Below are positions 23,937 through 33,344 of a stretch of DNA of 64,000 bases, one piece after another (positions within the stretch are counted from its first letter, which is position 1; every line of letters begins with the position of its first letter). Origin of the DNA: Cyanophora paradoxa (taxonomy: Eukaryota > Glaucocystophyceae > Cyanophorales > Cyanophoraceae). Both the position numbers and the translations under genes were made by a program. The notes under the pieces are model-generated. The model was given only the letters and a program-made list of their open reading frames with translations. It was not told where the DNA came from and did no database searches. The DNA lies in the NCBI GenBank assembly GCA_004431415.1, contig QPMI01000564.1, positions 186,001 through 250,000 on the forward strand. The letters are read 5' to 3'.

Positions 23937-25320
23937 CTAGCTAGTTTTGGTCCTTTCTCTTAGTGTTCTTTGAGGTTTAGGGGCTGTATATGACTCCTTA
24001 GTAGTCTGAAAGTCATTATACCATCTCTGGCTATTCACTTCTGAAAGTTTCTGTGTTCCTGCTATGGTGAGCTTTTTGAGTTCCCTATTAACCTTGCCAG
24101 TCTTCTCCTTTCTAGCCTCTATCAAAGGCTTATCTGGGACTTCATTAGCAGCCTCAATGCCCTCTCTCCTTATAGCAGCATCAACCCTGGCTTCTTCTTT
24201 GGCTTGCTCTAAGGCATCTACTGTAGGGGTTTCCAGATACTCAACTGCATTCACAGGCAACAACTCATGGAAAGCAAACCTGTTATCTATGATCTCACCA
24301 GTGGGACTCCTTAGCTTAAATTTAAAGCCTTCCCTACTATCAACAGTGTAAACCATCCTAGACCAATTGTTACCCTGTTTAGCAAAGGGGTTCTTCTCAA
24401 CTTTCACTCTAACAAACATGCCAGGTTGCATGGTATCAAGATAAGCTATTGATTTCTTGAATCTCTCATCTTCTAATCCCACTATATACCTATAATGCTC
24501 CTCTGTAGTTTCGCCTGGCTTCATCTTAGTAGCTGAGTGAACTGTATTATTGTAATTATACTCAATATCACCTAACACATCAAAAATCTAGCTGTGTTAT
24601 TAGCTATGCAGTAGTTTGTGATCAGTCTCTTAATCTGCTTGTTAAAGGCTTCAATTCGACCTTGGCTTCTGTGGTCAGCAGTTCCACTCACTTGGTGTTC
24701 TATGAATTTACTAGATAAATACTCCTGGAATATTCGATTTTGGAACTCACTTCCAGCATCTGATTGAACCTTTACTATTGGTCTTGCCACTCTCATCTCA
24801 AGCTGTTTAAATGCAGCCAATGTAGTGAGAGCTGATTTATCCCTTATAGGTATAATATACCCAGTTCTCAGTGTGGATTCCATAGCAGTCATAAAGGTAT
24901 CATAGCCATTGTTTTGTTTCTTATAAGCTGGGAAAAAGAGCAAATCAATTACATAGGTATCAAGGGGTTGTCTGATTGGGACCATGGGATCTCTCTTTCT
25001 AGATATAGCAGGTGCATTGATCTGAACAACTTCTTGTTTTTTATAGAACTCTTGCAATTGCTTATAGGACTCATCTGGTAACTCAGCCCTCATAGCTTGA
25101 AGCCCTTTGTAACCAGTTCTCACATCATAGAATCTTTTGGCAATCTTGCTGGTTTCTTTCACTGCAATGGCAACTGGGATCTCTACAGGGACAAGCTCTT
25201 TCATCTCTGACTTTTTAACAATTCGAGATTCCCCTTTTCCTCCTTTGGAACTGTGATAGGCAGTAGGTTACCTTGCAGTTGGTCAGTGGTTCTCCTAACT
25301 ATTCTTCCAGTTGCTGGCAT
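23937..25320 (-). pseudogene. Retroviral-type (rve) DDE integrase, frame-broken
   Basis: The integrase that inserts polinton-like DNA into the genome. From the ATG at 25318-25320 (MPATGRIVRRTTDQLQ) the frame breaks near 25235 and again near 24580, in a run of five T. The middle section holds the DDE catalytic core: D in TYVIDLLFFP, D in VKVQSDAGSEFQN and E in GRIEAFNKQIKRLI. The C-terminal part resembles the SH3/chromo-like DNA-binding module (PGMFVRVKVEKNPFAKQ ... FAFHELLPV), followed by a Lys/Glu-rich tail ending RTLRERTKTS. The stop of the polymerase gene lies only a few bases away. The two breaks make it inactive as read, unless they are sequencing errors in homopolymers. Confidence 0.85.
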
Positions 25321-25323
25321 CTC

Positions 25324-28300
25324 TTAATTAAAAGGAACAGAATTAATACCATCTGGTAAGATGTATCTCTTTGCATCAAAGCAGTTTAGGGCAACCCTTC
25401 TACTCACAGTATCTATTATTGTGTGGTCTGCCCTTCTTTTCTGCTTTGCAGTCACAGTCTTGCTGATACCTGCAAATAAACACTGCTTAAAATCATTAAA
25501 TTGGAGTTCCTCAGTGGAAGTCCCAGAGAGCTTACTTCTCTCAATCTCAGCAGTTCTGAAACTGTAAACTTTGGCTCTTAGACCCACATACTCCAATAAA
25601 GCAGAACCTGGCATCTCATTTTTGTATTTACCTGGGGTCATTCTGGAATCACCTCCAAGGTCTAATGCATAGGATATATTCTCTATATCTTTTTGTAGGG
25701 TCTTAGATTCGATATATAGACAAAAGGAATCAGTATCATGGAACAGTAATTTGGCTTTGGACCATTGGGACCTTATAGTATCATAGAAGAACTGGTAATT
25801 ATGCAGTTTGGCTGCATCCAAAACATAAGCCCCAATTGCAACAGGCTTATCTAGTTTCACATGCTTTGTGTAAAACTCAAAGGCAACTGCTTTTTCGTTT
25901 ATGGGGCTTGTTGATTTCACCAATGGAGAGGCTGCATATTTCATAAATAGCTTTTCACTGTTTGCAATCTTAACCACAGATCTACCTCTACATGATTCAA
26001 TGCATTTCCCATAGATTGAATTATTCATCAGTTTATAGAAATCAGCCTCGAATTTATTCACTGCTTTCCTTCTCATCTCAGTGTTCAGCTCAATATAAGA
26101 TTTCATTACAGGAGCCACAGTAAATGATAGGACCCTGTGAACCTTCTTTAATTTCACCCCTTTGTCCAACAGATACTGTAGGAGAGGCTCAGAAATCACA
26201 TAGTTTGCCACAGAACCAAAGGTTGCAGTTAGCTTTGGGGTTTTATCAAGCTCTTCTCCTGAGAGATCTAATAGGCTCTTTTGATATTGTGATAATTCCG
26301 CATATTCTACTATTTTCTTGTTAATAATTAGGGGGAAATCACTGTGATCTAGAAACAGCCTAATTGGGTAATCCAGATCAACTTCTAGGAAACTGGATCT
26401 GTTATCTTGTGGGTTGAATTCGGTCTCCCATCTAAAATCACCAACTGGAATTGGCTGACTCAAACAGTAGCCATACAAGTTGTTAGCATCAAACAGCATA
26501 ATGTGGGAGTTTTCACCATCAGCCTCAGCATACCTACAAGGCATTGTTGCAAAGCCACCCCTGATTCCCCTCTCAACAAATTCGTATTGCTCTACATCAC
26601 TTATAAGCTCTATTTTTGCCTTGGTGGTCCTAAGCATAGCATCCCAAGATAACCCAGGGGCAGATACATAATGAACTGGGTCAAGTCCATATACTGAGTG
26701 TGAAAGCCTTCTGAAGGCTTGGAATTTGTTCATTAACTCATCTACATCAGCAGCTCCAAAATCCATGAAATTACTTGCATCAATGAACTTGTAAAGACCC
26801 CATTGCAATGAAAGGTATTGATCAAAGTTTTTCGAAAGGATTTCGATTCGCTTTTTATCTCCCAAACCTGCTATTTTTCTGAAATGAATGACCCACAGTC
26901 ATCCATTTGGTCAACAACCACTGCTACTTTGGTTTGCTTTGAGATTCTCCTATGGAGATTGCAGTTTCTGCAAGCAGGAGCAATGTACTGACCTGTGTGG
27001 TGATCATGATCTCTGCATTTAAAGTTCTCCTTAGTGAATCTCTCACTGCAAAGGTAACAGTTTTTGGTAGCTCTGTAAATTGCTTTCTGCTCATCTGTGA
27101 GTTCATTCATAGGAATATTGGTGAACAGGAAATCGATTAGTTCTCTAGCTTTGGACTCCAAGCATTCAAACAGACCTCCCATTGGATCCTGCCCCTCAAA
27201 ACGAAAATCTTGAACATCTGCCCCAGTGACTACTCTGAGGTTGACTGCTGAGACTTCCCTCTTGGATTTCGATGCATCAATGGGGATGCTTCTATGTTCA
27301 ATCTTGCAGTAGACCACAACAGGAAGCCATACAGTTTTCCTAAGGTTTTTGAGTCCAAACTCTATGGTGGTCTCAGGTTTTGGTGTGATTCCCTTTGAGA
27401 GTCTCCAATCAATGCATCTGTTTGAGTCCACATGAGCAGTGAGTTTAGCCTCAGACCTAAATCGAGATAAGCATGTGTCACAGTAGTGTAACTTTTGATC
27501 CTTGGTTTTATCAAGGGCAACTCTGAGAAGTCTTGAGAGTGACATAATAGTAATATAGTGACCATTCCCTTCATCATCATGAATGAGCATGAGATTAATC
27601 TTTTGCTTTCTGCCTGGGTTGCTGGATTGATGCAGGGGATAAATAACCTCTCCATCGATTCCAAATATATTAATGCTAATGCCTGCATTTTGAGCCTCGA
27701 ATTTATCAATTATTTCAGCATCACAGGCAACAGGGAATGGGATATTGTCGAAATTGAGAGCCAAAGGATTGTATGTGGTTGGTGAGTATTTCCATTTGCG
27801 ATATTGTGTAAGCTCACTTCTCTTGTGGGAATTTACATCTTTCCTATGGATCCATGCCAAAATGGCATTTTCAAAGCAAGAATCATCAATATTTCGAATA
27901 TTCACTGTGGCTTTCTTAGCTGCAATTGATTCTGGTGTTTTAACATAGCAGCCACCAGTTGGGGCATAACTCATAATAGCAACTCTTAGCATTTCGATTC
28001 TTTCAAGTCGATAGCTGTCAACCACATTCATCTGCTCCTGACACATTTGGGCTGCTTTATTCAGCTCAGTTCGAATATTTCTCGATTTGGTTAATACAAA
28101 ATAATCGCTGTAAATGTATTTCGATATCCAAACCTGCGGATTGCTGACTTTAACGAACTTGCAGATAAACGACAAGCGAACCTTGATTGCCCTGAATTGA
28201 TCCAGACTATCCCTTAAACGTTTTGGTAGAGAGGTTGCAATTCTATCTAAATATTCAATCACATCTACAACAACTTCCCTTCTGGCTCTGTATGTGAGCC

Positions 28301-28590
28301 AGCGATATAATTCATTCATGGCTGTGCCATCTTCTGCCTCTGGTTCTATTTGCCTCAGGCGATCGAGTTCATCAAGAGTTTCAACTTTATCATAGAGGTT
28401 ATTGGCTTTCTGGTTAATTTTGCTAAAGTGGGTCTGCCCCTTGAAATAAATCCGATTTCCCGGTCATATTCAGCCTCTGTGATTTCATGGGCTGCATACA
28501 GTGTTCCCAGTAATCCCATAAGTTCCCATTTCTTCTCTCTAATGAGTCTGTTGCTAATTCGGGCATAGTTCCTAACTTGTTCCTACTAAA
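25324..28590 (-). pseudogene. Protein-primed family B DNA polymerase, frame-broken
   Basis: A polinton/virophage-type pPolB in three frame segments. The N-terminal part (about 28440-28590, WELMGLLGTLYAAHEITEAE) shifts frame near 28440. The segment to 26871 has the polinton N-terminal region (DDSCFENAILAWIH, NIPFPVACDAEIIDKFE) and the Cys/His cluster CRDHDHHTGQYIAPACRNCN. A break in an A run near 26866 leads to the catalytic segment, with motif A DANNLYGYCLSQPIP, motif B KLMNNSIYGKCIES and motif C FHDTDSFCLY. The exonuclease region between is short and lacks a clear NxxYD motif. The gene ends at 25324, directly before the integrase on the same strand. Family knowledge: such polymerases replicate linear genomes from a protein primer. 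Confidence 0.88.
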
Positions 28591-28632
28591 AGGGAGGTTT
28601 TAAATGGGGAATTCTGAACACAAAATTTGATG

Positions 28633-28670
28633 AAACTACTTAAAGAAATATCTTCTATATATATAAAAGG
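28633..28670 (+). promoter_or_regulatory. TATA-type promoter of polinton-like element, copy 1
   Basis: ACTTAAAGAAATATCTTC is followed by TATATATATAAAAGG, ending 3 bases before the ATG of the zinc-ribbon gene. An almost identical sequence lies at 29953-29990, and a looser one at 29499-29530. Confidence 0.75.
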
Positions 28671-28673
28671 ACA

Positions 28674-29486
28674 ATGGCAGAGAAGAAATCGTATTGCCTG
28701 GAAAAGCTCAAAGCGGCTTTAATGTTGCTTTGTGGATCTGATAACTTCAATGATTATGTTGCTCTTGGAAGTAACAGGAAACCGCTCCCTCTTTGGGCAA
28801 AGCTTGCAAAATATGGATTAAGTGACTATGACCTGCCTCCAGAGTCTGAGCATTGCGCCTGTGATCATCCAATTAAAGAGCAATGCTATATTCTGCATGT
28901 TAATAAAAAGATTGTGGTCATTGTTGGGAATTGCTGCATTTTACGATTTATTCCAAAGGTGCCAGAGGTCAAGATATATGTGAAAGATGTGGAGATCGGC
29001 ATAAAACCGAAAGGATAATTTCTGTAATAAGTGCAGAATCGCTTTAAAGCAAGAAGAACTGGAAAGAAAAAGAGAACTTGAAAACAAGAGGAAGCTCGAA
29101 AGAGGCAGCTTGAATTAGAAGAAAGAGAGCGAAAACAGAGAGAATTAGAACAAGAAAGAGCAAGGAATAAACATGCAGTTAACCTTTTCCTGATTTGGAG
29201 CAACCAGTTTATTCCGAAAATGGATAATCTTCGCAGAGATGATATAGAGAGGTTCAGAGAGGGCAGATCTGCATTGATTGAAATGTATGCAGAACTCAGT
29301 ACAACAAATACATTGGTTGCTGGGTTTCAGGTGCCTTATCTTAAAAAAGATATCGCAAAAGGATTAGATTGCAGATGGAATAAGGACAAGAAAACATGGG
29401 AGACCTTGGAAATCGAACCATTTGTAGCATTGCTAGGTAAGCATTTCAAACTTATGTATATTGAGCGATTTGGACAAAGAGGGTAG
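28674..29486 (+). pseudogene. Viral zinc-ribbon protein with DUF5710-like C-terminus, frame-broken
   Basis: It starts at ATG 28674 just after a TATA-type promoter. The first segment has CACDHPIKEQCYILHVNKK and VVIVGNCCILRF, the layout of a viral zinc-binding domain in which a CxC pair and an NCC motif bracket the fold. A shifted frame continues with ICERCGDRHKTER, and another with FCNKCRIALKQEELERKREL, together a second C-x2-C/C-x2-C ribbon leading into a charged coiled coil. The last segment (29220-29486) carries VPYLKKDIAKGLDCRWNKDK, the DUF5710 pattern (VPY-K-AK-G-RW). At least three frame breaks separate these parts. The function is unknown. The domain pairing is common in large DNA viruses and phages. 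Confidence 0.6.
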
Positions 29487-29498
29487 AGAACAAAAAAT

Positions 29499-29530
29499 GA
29501 TTTAAAGAATTCTCTATATATATTAAGAGA
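29499..29530 (+). promoter_or_regulatory. TATA-type promoter of polinton-like element, diverged copy
   Basis: GATTTAAAGAATTCTC followed by TATATATATTAAGAGA, 12 bases before the ATG at 29543. It has the same order (TTAAAGAA, CTC, TATATATA) as the copies at 28633 and 29953. Confidence 0.6.
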
Positions 29531-29542
29531 GACAGAGGAAAA

Positions 29543-29797
29543 ATGCCACTCAGTGAAGCCCAGAAGAGAGCTATGAAGAGATACCAGCAAACTGAAAAAG
29601 GTAAGGCTCAAATAAAAAAGTTTAACGAAAAAATAGCCACACAGCTTAGAGATCTATATAACACTGATGATACTTATAGAGCCATGAAAATAGCAAGTTC
29701 ATGTCAGCGAAAGTATGCAGCCAATGCAGTCTGCTTTGTCAAGTATTTGTATGATGTCCCTTACTCAAATCGAGGGAGAAAATTGAAACATGTCTAA
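29543..29797 (+). CDS. Small Lys-rich protein of polinton-like element
   Basis: An intact 84-residue frame placed right after a TATA-type promoter copy. The product begins MPLSEAQKRAMKRYQQTEKG and is helical and basic, with one Cys pair far apart (SSCQRKYAANAVCFVKYLY). No family is recognised. Its short size and position between replication genes fit an accessory DNA-binding protein, but that is inference. Confidence 0.55.
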   Translation: MPLSEAQKRAMKRYQQTEKGKAQIKKFNEKIATQLRDLYNTDDTYRAMKIASSCQRKYAANAVCFVKYLYDVPYSNRGRKLKHV

Positions 29798-29952
29798 ATT
29801 ATTTTTCCCAGCATATTACTAGGCTGGGATATGCTGTTTATTCGCTGAAATACTACTTTATCGTTTTTGTATCTGAACCACTCGATATATCATGTGGATA
29901 AATTTCGTAGGGATACTTTCTCGATTTCCAACAAAAAATGATTGGGGACCCA

Positions 29953-29990
29953 AAACTACTTAAAGAAAAATCTTCTATATATATAAAAGG
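29953..29990 (+). promoter_or_regulatory. TATA-type promoter of polinton-like element, copy 2
   Basis: Differs from 28633-28670 by one base (GAAAAATC for GAAATATC). It lies 18 bases before the ATG of the primase gene. Confidence 0.75.
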
Positions 29991-30007
29991 GACCCCGATC
30001 GCTGAAA

Positions 30008-31276
30008 ATGAACGCCAAACAGACCAAGTTAATTAAATCGCTCGCTAACTGGCTTCGTTCTGATGAGGAACTTGCCAAAAACATGATTATCCAGTGAAAC
30101 CTGACAGCAAAGACCCAGTTTTCAAGCATAAGGGAGGTGCTTGGTCCTGGAAAAGTATGAGGAAGCGCTGGCAACTAATCAGTATGTATCTTGGGCATTC
30201 TGCTCTCAGACAACATGATGGTTATTGACTTTGATGATGAGGAGGACTTTGAGAAATTCCGAGATATGTTTCCTGATGACTTTGATGCCAATCAACCCAT
30301 GGCAAAAACTAAAAAAGGCTATCATGTCTACTTTAAACGACCTGAGGAGTTCAATAAACTCAAAATCACCGATAAGGCTCCAGGCTTTAAAGGCTTTGAA
30401 AAGGTTGACCTGAAAACAATCACTGGAACTGGAACTTCTGGATTGATCAATGTTTGTCCTAGTGTGAACAAGACTTGGGTGATTGCCCCATGGGATGATA
30501 CCTGTGATTTCAATGAGCCTACTGATGAGTTCAAAAAGTGGATTATAGACAACTATATCTATAAGAGTGAGTATACTGCTAATGCTACCTCACATGATGA
30601 ATTGGAAAAGAGTATTATGAAAGAGCTGGTGGATATGGGCTTTATGCATCCCAATATAATCTCTAAAACTGAACTGGGCTTTAACTTTGATGCTGCTAAT
30701 AAGGGACTCAATTGCCCATGCTGCAATGGGTCACATGAATCGAATAACTGGTATGTTATGAAAGCCAAAGGGGAAGATAAAAAGTATATTGTGTCCAGCT
30801 ACAGTGGCAATTGCAAAAAACGATTTATCTTCATTGGAATGCAATCTGATATCTTCAATCTCATTGATAAATCCGCTGGCTCTGGAGGCGCTCATTATGA
30901 TGTCAGTCTTGTGTGCAAAGAGGTCCTACAACACACTTGGAGATACTCCAAAAAGTCATGGTTCAAACTCAATACTGATACTGGGATTTGGGAGCATGAT
31001 GACACAAACCAAAAGATTTACCTAGATATTAGTTGCCTTGTTGTCCCTCAATACCTTGGCAGGGCTGTGCATTATAGCCAAAGAGCTTTGAAGGATGAAG
31101 AGAATAGAACAGCTTTCGAAGAGAAATCAAAAACATTAATTTCTATTGCCAAAAATCTTAAACAATCAGGATATCGCAAATCCCTTCTGACTGATCTGCT
31201 CCCTCTGCTAAATGATGATGAATTCTATGAAAAGATTGATCTCGAGCTTGCCCCTTCGCTGTCAATGCATTGTTAA
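30008..31276 (+). pseudogene. AEP primase-SF3 helicase, frame-broken and 3'-truncated
   Basis: A replicative primase of the archaeo-eukaryotic (PrimPol) type. The ATG at 30008 opens MNAKQTKLIKSLANWLRSDE and the frame breaks near 30095. A shifted segment reads FKHKGGAWSWKSMRKRWQL, then breaks again near 30185. The long segment holds the AEP catalytic strand VIDFDDEEDFEKF and the THGYH-like KTKKGYHVYFKR. It continues with a zinc knuckle (CPCCNGSHESNNWY) and the helical D5-type linker before the helicase (WFKLNTDTGIWEHDDTNQ, AKNLKQSGYRKSLL). The helicase ATPase motifs are absent because the gene stops at 31276, where composition turns from AT- to GC-rich. About half the expected protein is missing. 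Confidence 0.8.
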
Positions 31277-31455
31277 CCCTCGGAGGTTCGATGAGTCACG
31301 CGTCACGGAGGTTTGGGTGTTATATTGCGATCAGGGACGCGCTGCACTAACAGGGGGGCTAGCACTAACTGGCGCGGGGAGTAACACGTCCGACGTACCC
31401 CTCGGGGCCTCCGGCCTCTAACTATGCTCAGGCTCTAACTGAATGCTGTACCCCC

Positions 31456-32184
31456 TCACTGGCCGAAGTGCGACGGTCCCCAGTCGAGGTCGGGGTGGGG
31501 CCATGGGGGCCTCCGGCGGGGTACGATGCTCCCGCTTGCCAGTTCCATGTACTCCCCCACGGGGTTGTCTTCGTCTGCGAGGTCCTTATAGTTGCCCTTT
31601 ACGAGATCCGCTGCCGCTTTGCGCCAGCGAACGGCCACGTTGTACGTGTTGTCGATGATGTTCTGCACCGTACCCTCCATAGGTGTTAGGGACGGTTTGT
31701 AGGTGAGATAGTCGTCCCTCTTGCGCAGGTTCAATTCCCTTTCGTAGTACTCCACTGCGCTTGGGAGGGCCCTGAGCTCCACCGCGTGCTCGCCCGGGTC
31801 CGACGAGCTAATGAGTCCGGAGCGCTGCAGTGCGTTCACAGCCGCCCGCAACACGATTTTGCCTACCCCCCGCATCGAATCCCTCTGCTCGGGCATCCCG
31901 TACTCCCCCTGCGGCCCGTAATCGTTGTAGTAGCTTTCTATTTCGACGGTGGCTGGCTTATTGCCGACCTGAGGCTTGACAGAGCCGTACACCCATGCCA
32001 TAGCGTCATTGTCCGCTGAGCGGGCTTTCTTGGAAGGGGGCGGCAGCACTTCGATTTTGAACTCCCTGGTCCGTCGGTTGACGAGTGTTTTTAGATTGAG
32101 GGGGAGGCGCGTATCCCCGAATTTATCAGGAAAGAGGCGGTGTAGCTTAAACCACGCTTCCTGATCACCGTAGGTGTACGACAT
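31456..32184 (-). CDS. Hypothetical protein, probable provirus gene
   Basis: 242 residues beginning MSYTYGDQEAWFKLHRLFPD. No family is recognised. The middle is basic with a putative nuclear-localisation run (PPPSKKARS), then YYNDYGPQGEYGMPEQRDS, and the end is Pro-rich. The start is chosen because ATAAATTCTCAGCG, matching the provirus promoter word, lies about 24 bases upstream. Its base composition is intermediate between the two viral blocks. It is followed after 38 bases by the next minus-strand gene. Confidence 0.6.
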   Translation of the reverse strand: MSYTYGDQEAWFKLHRLFPDKFGDTRLPLNLKTLVNRRTREFKIEVLPPPSKKARSADNDAMAWVYGSVKPQVGNKPATVEIESYYNDYGPQGEYGMPEQRDSMRGVGKIVLRAAVNALQRSGLISSSDPGEHAVELRALPSAVEYYERELNLRKRDDYLTYKPSLTPMEGTVQNIIDNTYNVAVRWRKAAADLVKGNYKDLADEDNPVGEYMELASGSIVPRRRPPWPHPDLDWGPSHFGQ

Positions 32185-32221
32185 TCGCTCGCGGCTCGCT
32201 GAGAATTTATACCTGTACCCC

Positions 32222-32797
32222 CTACTCGCGGTCGGGGTACCTGTCGCCGGGCATCAGCCTCGCGCGCTTGCGCAGCTCCGCCTCCCCGGGTAGCCAGTTC
32301 TTCGGGTCGTTGCTCCACTCCTCCCATTCGCGTATGTCCCGTCTGACGTCACGTGGGGCGGGGGCGTTTATCGGTGGGGCGGGCGGGGCTGGCAGGGCCG
32401 GGGGCGGGGGGTTGAGGCCCCTGTCCCACGAGTACTCGGGGTATCTGTCCCATCCCAGGGGTACCAGATTCATCGGAATCGGCTCAACTTCGAATTGGGG
32501 CTTTTTGGCGTGATACTCATAGTTCGTGACGTACGCCGCCACAGCCGAGCGCAGGCGCGAGAGGTCGCGCAAATTTACGTCGTCCCATTGCGAGTCCCTT
32601 GCCTTCGCGTACCACTCGAGGATTTGCATACGAATTTGGTCGGGGAGGGTCGAGAGTATGCTGAGCTTGGAGCCCAGGGCGAACCAGATACGCTTGAACT
32701 CGTCGATAATCCTGCCCTCGTCGTGGCTCCGAACGTAAAAGGCCCCGCCAGAGTTGTAATGCGTGTCTAGCCACCCTGCCCGGGCCAGCTCTAGCAC
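32222..32797 (-). CDS. Hypothetical protein next to truncated YqaJ gene
   Basis: 191 residues with no recognised family. The N-terminal half is mixed helix and strand (YVRSHDEGRIIDEFKRIWFA, LPDQIRMQILEWYAKARDS). A Pro-rich hinge (PPPPALPAPPAPPINAPAP) leads to a charged end (REWEEWSNDPKNWLPGEAEL). The annotated start lies only 10 bases from the truncated nuclease frame, so the true N-terminus may have been lost in the same rearrangement. Confidence 0.5.
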   Translation of the reverse strand: MLELARAGWLDTHYNSGGAFYVRSHDEGRIIDEFKRIWFALGSKLSILSTLPDQIRMQILEWYAKARDSQWDDVNLRDLSRLRSAVAAYVTNYEYHAKKPQFEVEPIPMNLVPLGWDRYPEYSWDRGLNPPPPALPAPPAPPINAPAPRDVRRDIREWEEWSNDPKNWLPGEAELRKRARLMPGDRYPDRE

Positions 32798-32811
32798 CGG
32801 CCAGGGTTGGC

Positions 32812-32857
32812 GCTGTCGATTCGGTCGCGAGGCCGCTGTCGATTCGGTCGCGAGGCC
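32812..32857. repeat. 23-bp tandem duplication
   Basis: GCTGTCGATTCGGTCGCGAG plus GCC occurs twice back to back (32812-32834 and 32835-32857). A third partial copy (GGTCGCGA) follows. It lies exactly between the truncated nuclease and the neighbouring gene, marking a rearrangement point. Confidence 0.9.
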
Positions 32858-32868
32858 GGTCGCGATAG

Positions 32869-33190
32869 AATTTTAGAGGTGAAATGCCCGTACAAGGGCG
32901 AACTTTATGATAGAGTTCCTACTTATTACATGCCCCAACTGCAAGGACTTCTGGACATCACGGGCCGCGAGTGGGCCGAACTTTTTTGCTTCACTCCTCT
33001 GCGCGTGCAAACGTGGTACGTCAGGCGCGACGAGAGGTACATCGAGCTCATGAGGAAGTGCTTACATCTATTTTGGATGCACGTCAAGGAGGGTACGCCG
33101 CCCGAGCCCTACAGCGATCGAATGAAGTTAGAGAACCTCAGCGAGGAGCAGGCGGCGCTGCGTGAGTTTAAGTCGTACGCCCTCCTCTAG
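32869..33190 (+). pseudogene. YqaJ-type (lambda exonuclease-like) viral recombinase, C-terminal fragment
   Basis: Only the last hundred residues of a YqaJ/lambda-exonuclease-type nuclease remain. The fragment has the catalytic ILEVKCPYKG (E-x-K) and the Gln motif YYMPQLQGLLDI, followed by FCFTPLRVQTWYVRRDE and LHLFWMHVKEG, the usual closing strands and helix. The upstream half with the first acidic residues is missing, replaced by the 23-bp tandem repeat. The frame ends FKSYALL-stop at 33190, where a hairpin begins. Full-length members are resection nucleases used for recombination by viruses, virophages and phages. This copy should be inactive. Confidence 0.75.
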
Positions 33191-33240
33191 TGTCCGGACC
33201 TTTCCAATACTCTATATGATTATTGGGAGGGTCCGGACAC
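33190..33240. terminator. Hairpin after nuclease fragment (inverted GTGTCCGGACC)
   Basis: GTGTCCGGACC at 33190-33200 is the exact reverse complement of 33230-33240. The inner bases TTTCCAATA/TATTGGGAG pair partly around an AT-rich loop. It overlaps the stop of the nuclease frame. A role in 3'-end formation is inference, and a recombination site is also possible. Confidence 0.6.
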
Positions 33241-33260
33241 GTCTCTTGGTCAGACTACTT

Positions 33261-33311
33261 CTGTCCCAGGTCTTTGGAATCTTAATATAAATTTTCCGGG
33301 ACCCGGGACAG
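33261..33311. repeat. Second hairpin (CTGTCCCAGGTC / GACCCGGGACAG)
   Basis: The arms at 33261-33272 and 33300-33311 match at 11 of 12 positions around an AT-rich loop. It lies 20 bases after the first hairpin and before the 3' end of the minus-strand spliced gene, so the pair sits between convergent genes. Confidence 0.6.
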
Positions 33312-33344
33312 GGCTTGGTCGGACTCACCGTAGCTTGGTGTAGC

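Larger units (their letters stand above)
23937..31276. mobile_element. Decayed polinton-like/virophage-like element (AT-rich)
   Basis: An AT-rich island in GC-rich host DNA with a coherent viral gene set: DDE integrase, protein-primed PolB, zinc/DUF5710 protein and AEP primase joined to SF3 helicase. Genes carry single-base frame breaks, often in A or T runs, and the last gene is truncated at 31276 where composition turns GC-rich. Integrase plus pPolB is typical of polintons and Mavirus-type virophages. No capsid genes are seen, so the element is partial. Confidence 0.85.

Noticed and set aside
29543-29797. Naming the 84-residue protein as a virophage capsid maturation or terminal protein
   Set aside because: There is no motif to support either; it is only small, basic and helical.
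31456-33190. Assignment of the 31.4-33.2 kb genes to the AT-rich polinton-like element
   Set aside because: Composition is clearly higher in GC, the AT-rich promoter is absent, and the provirus promoter word precedes the gene at 32184. It remains possible for the nuclease fragment.
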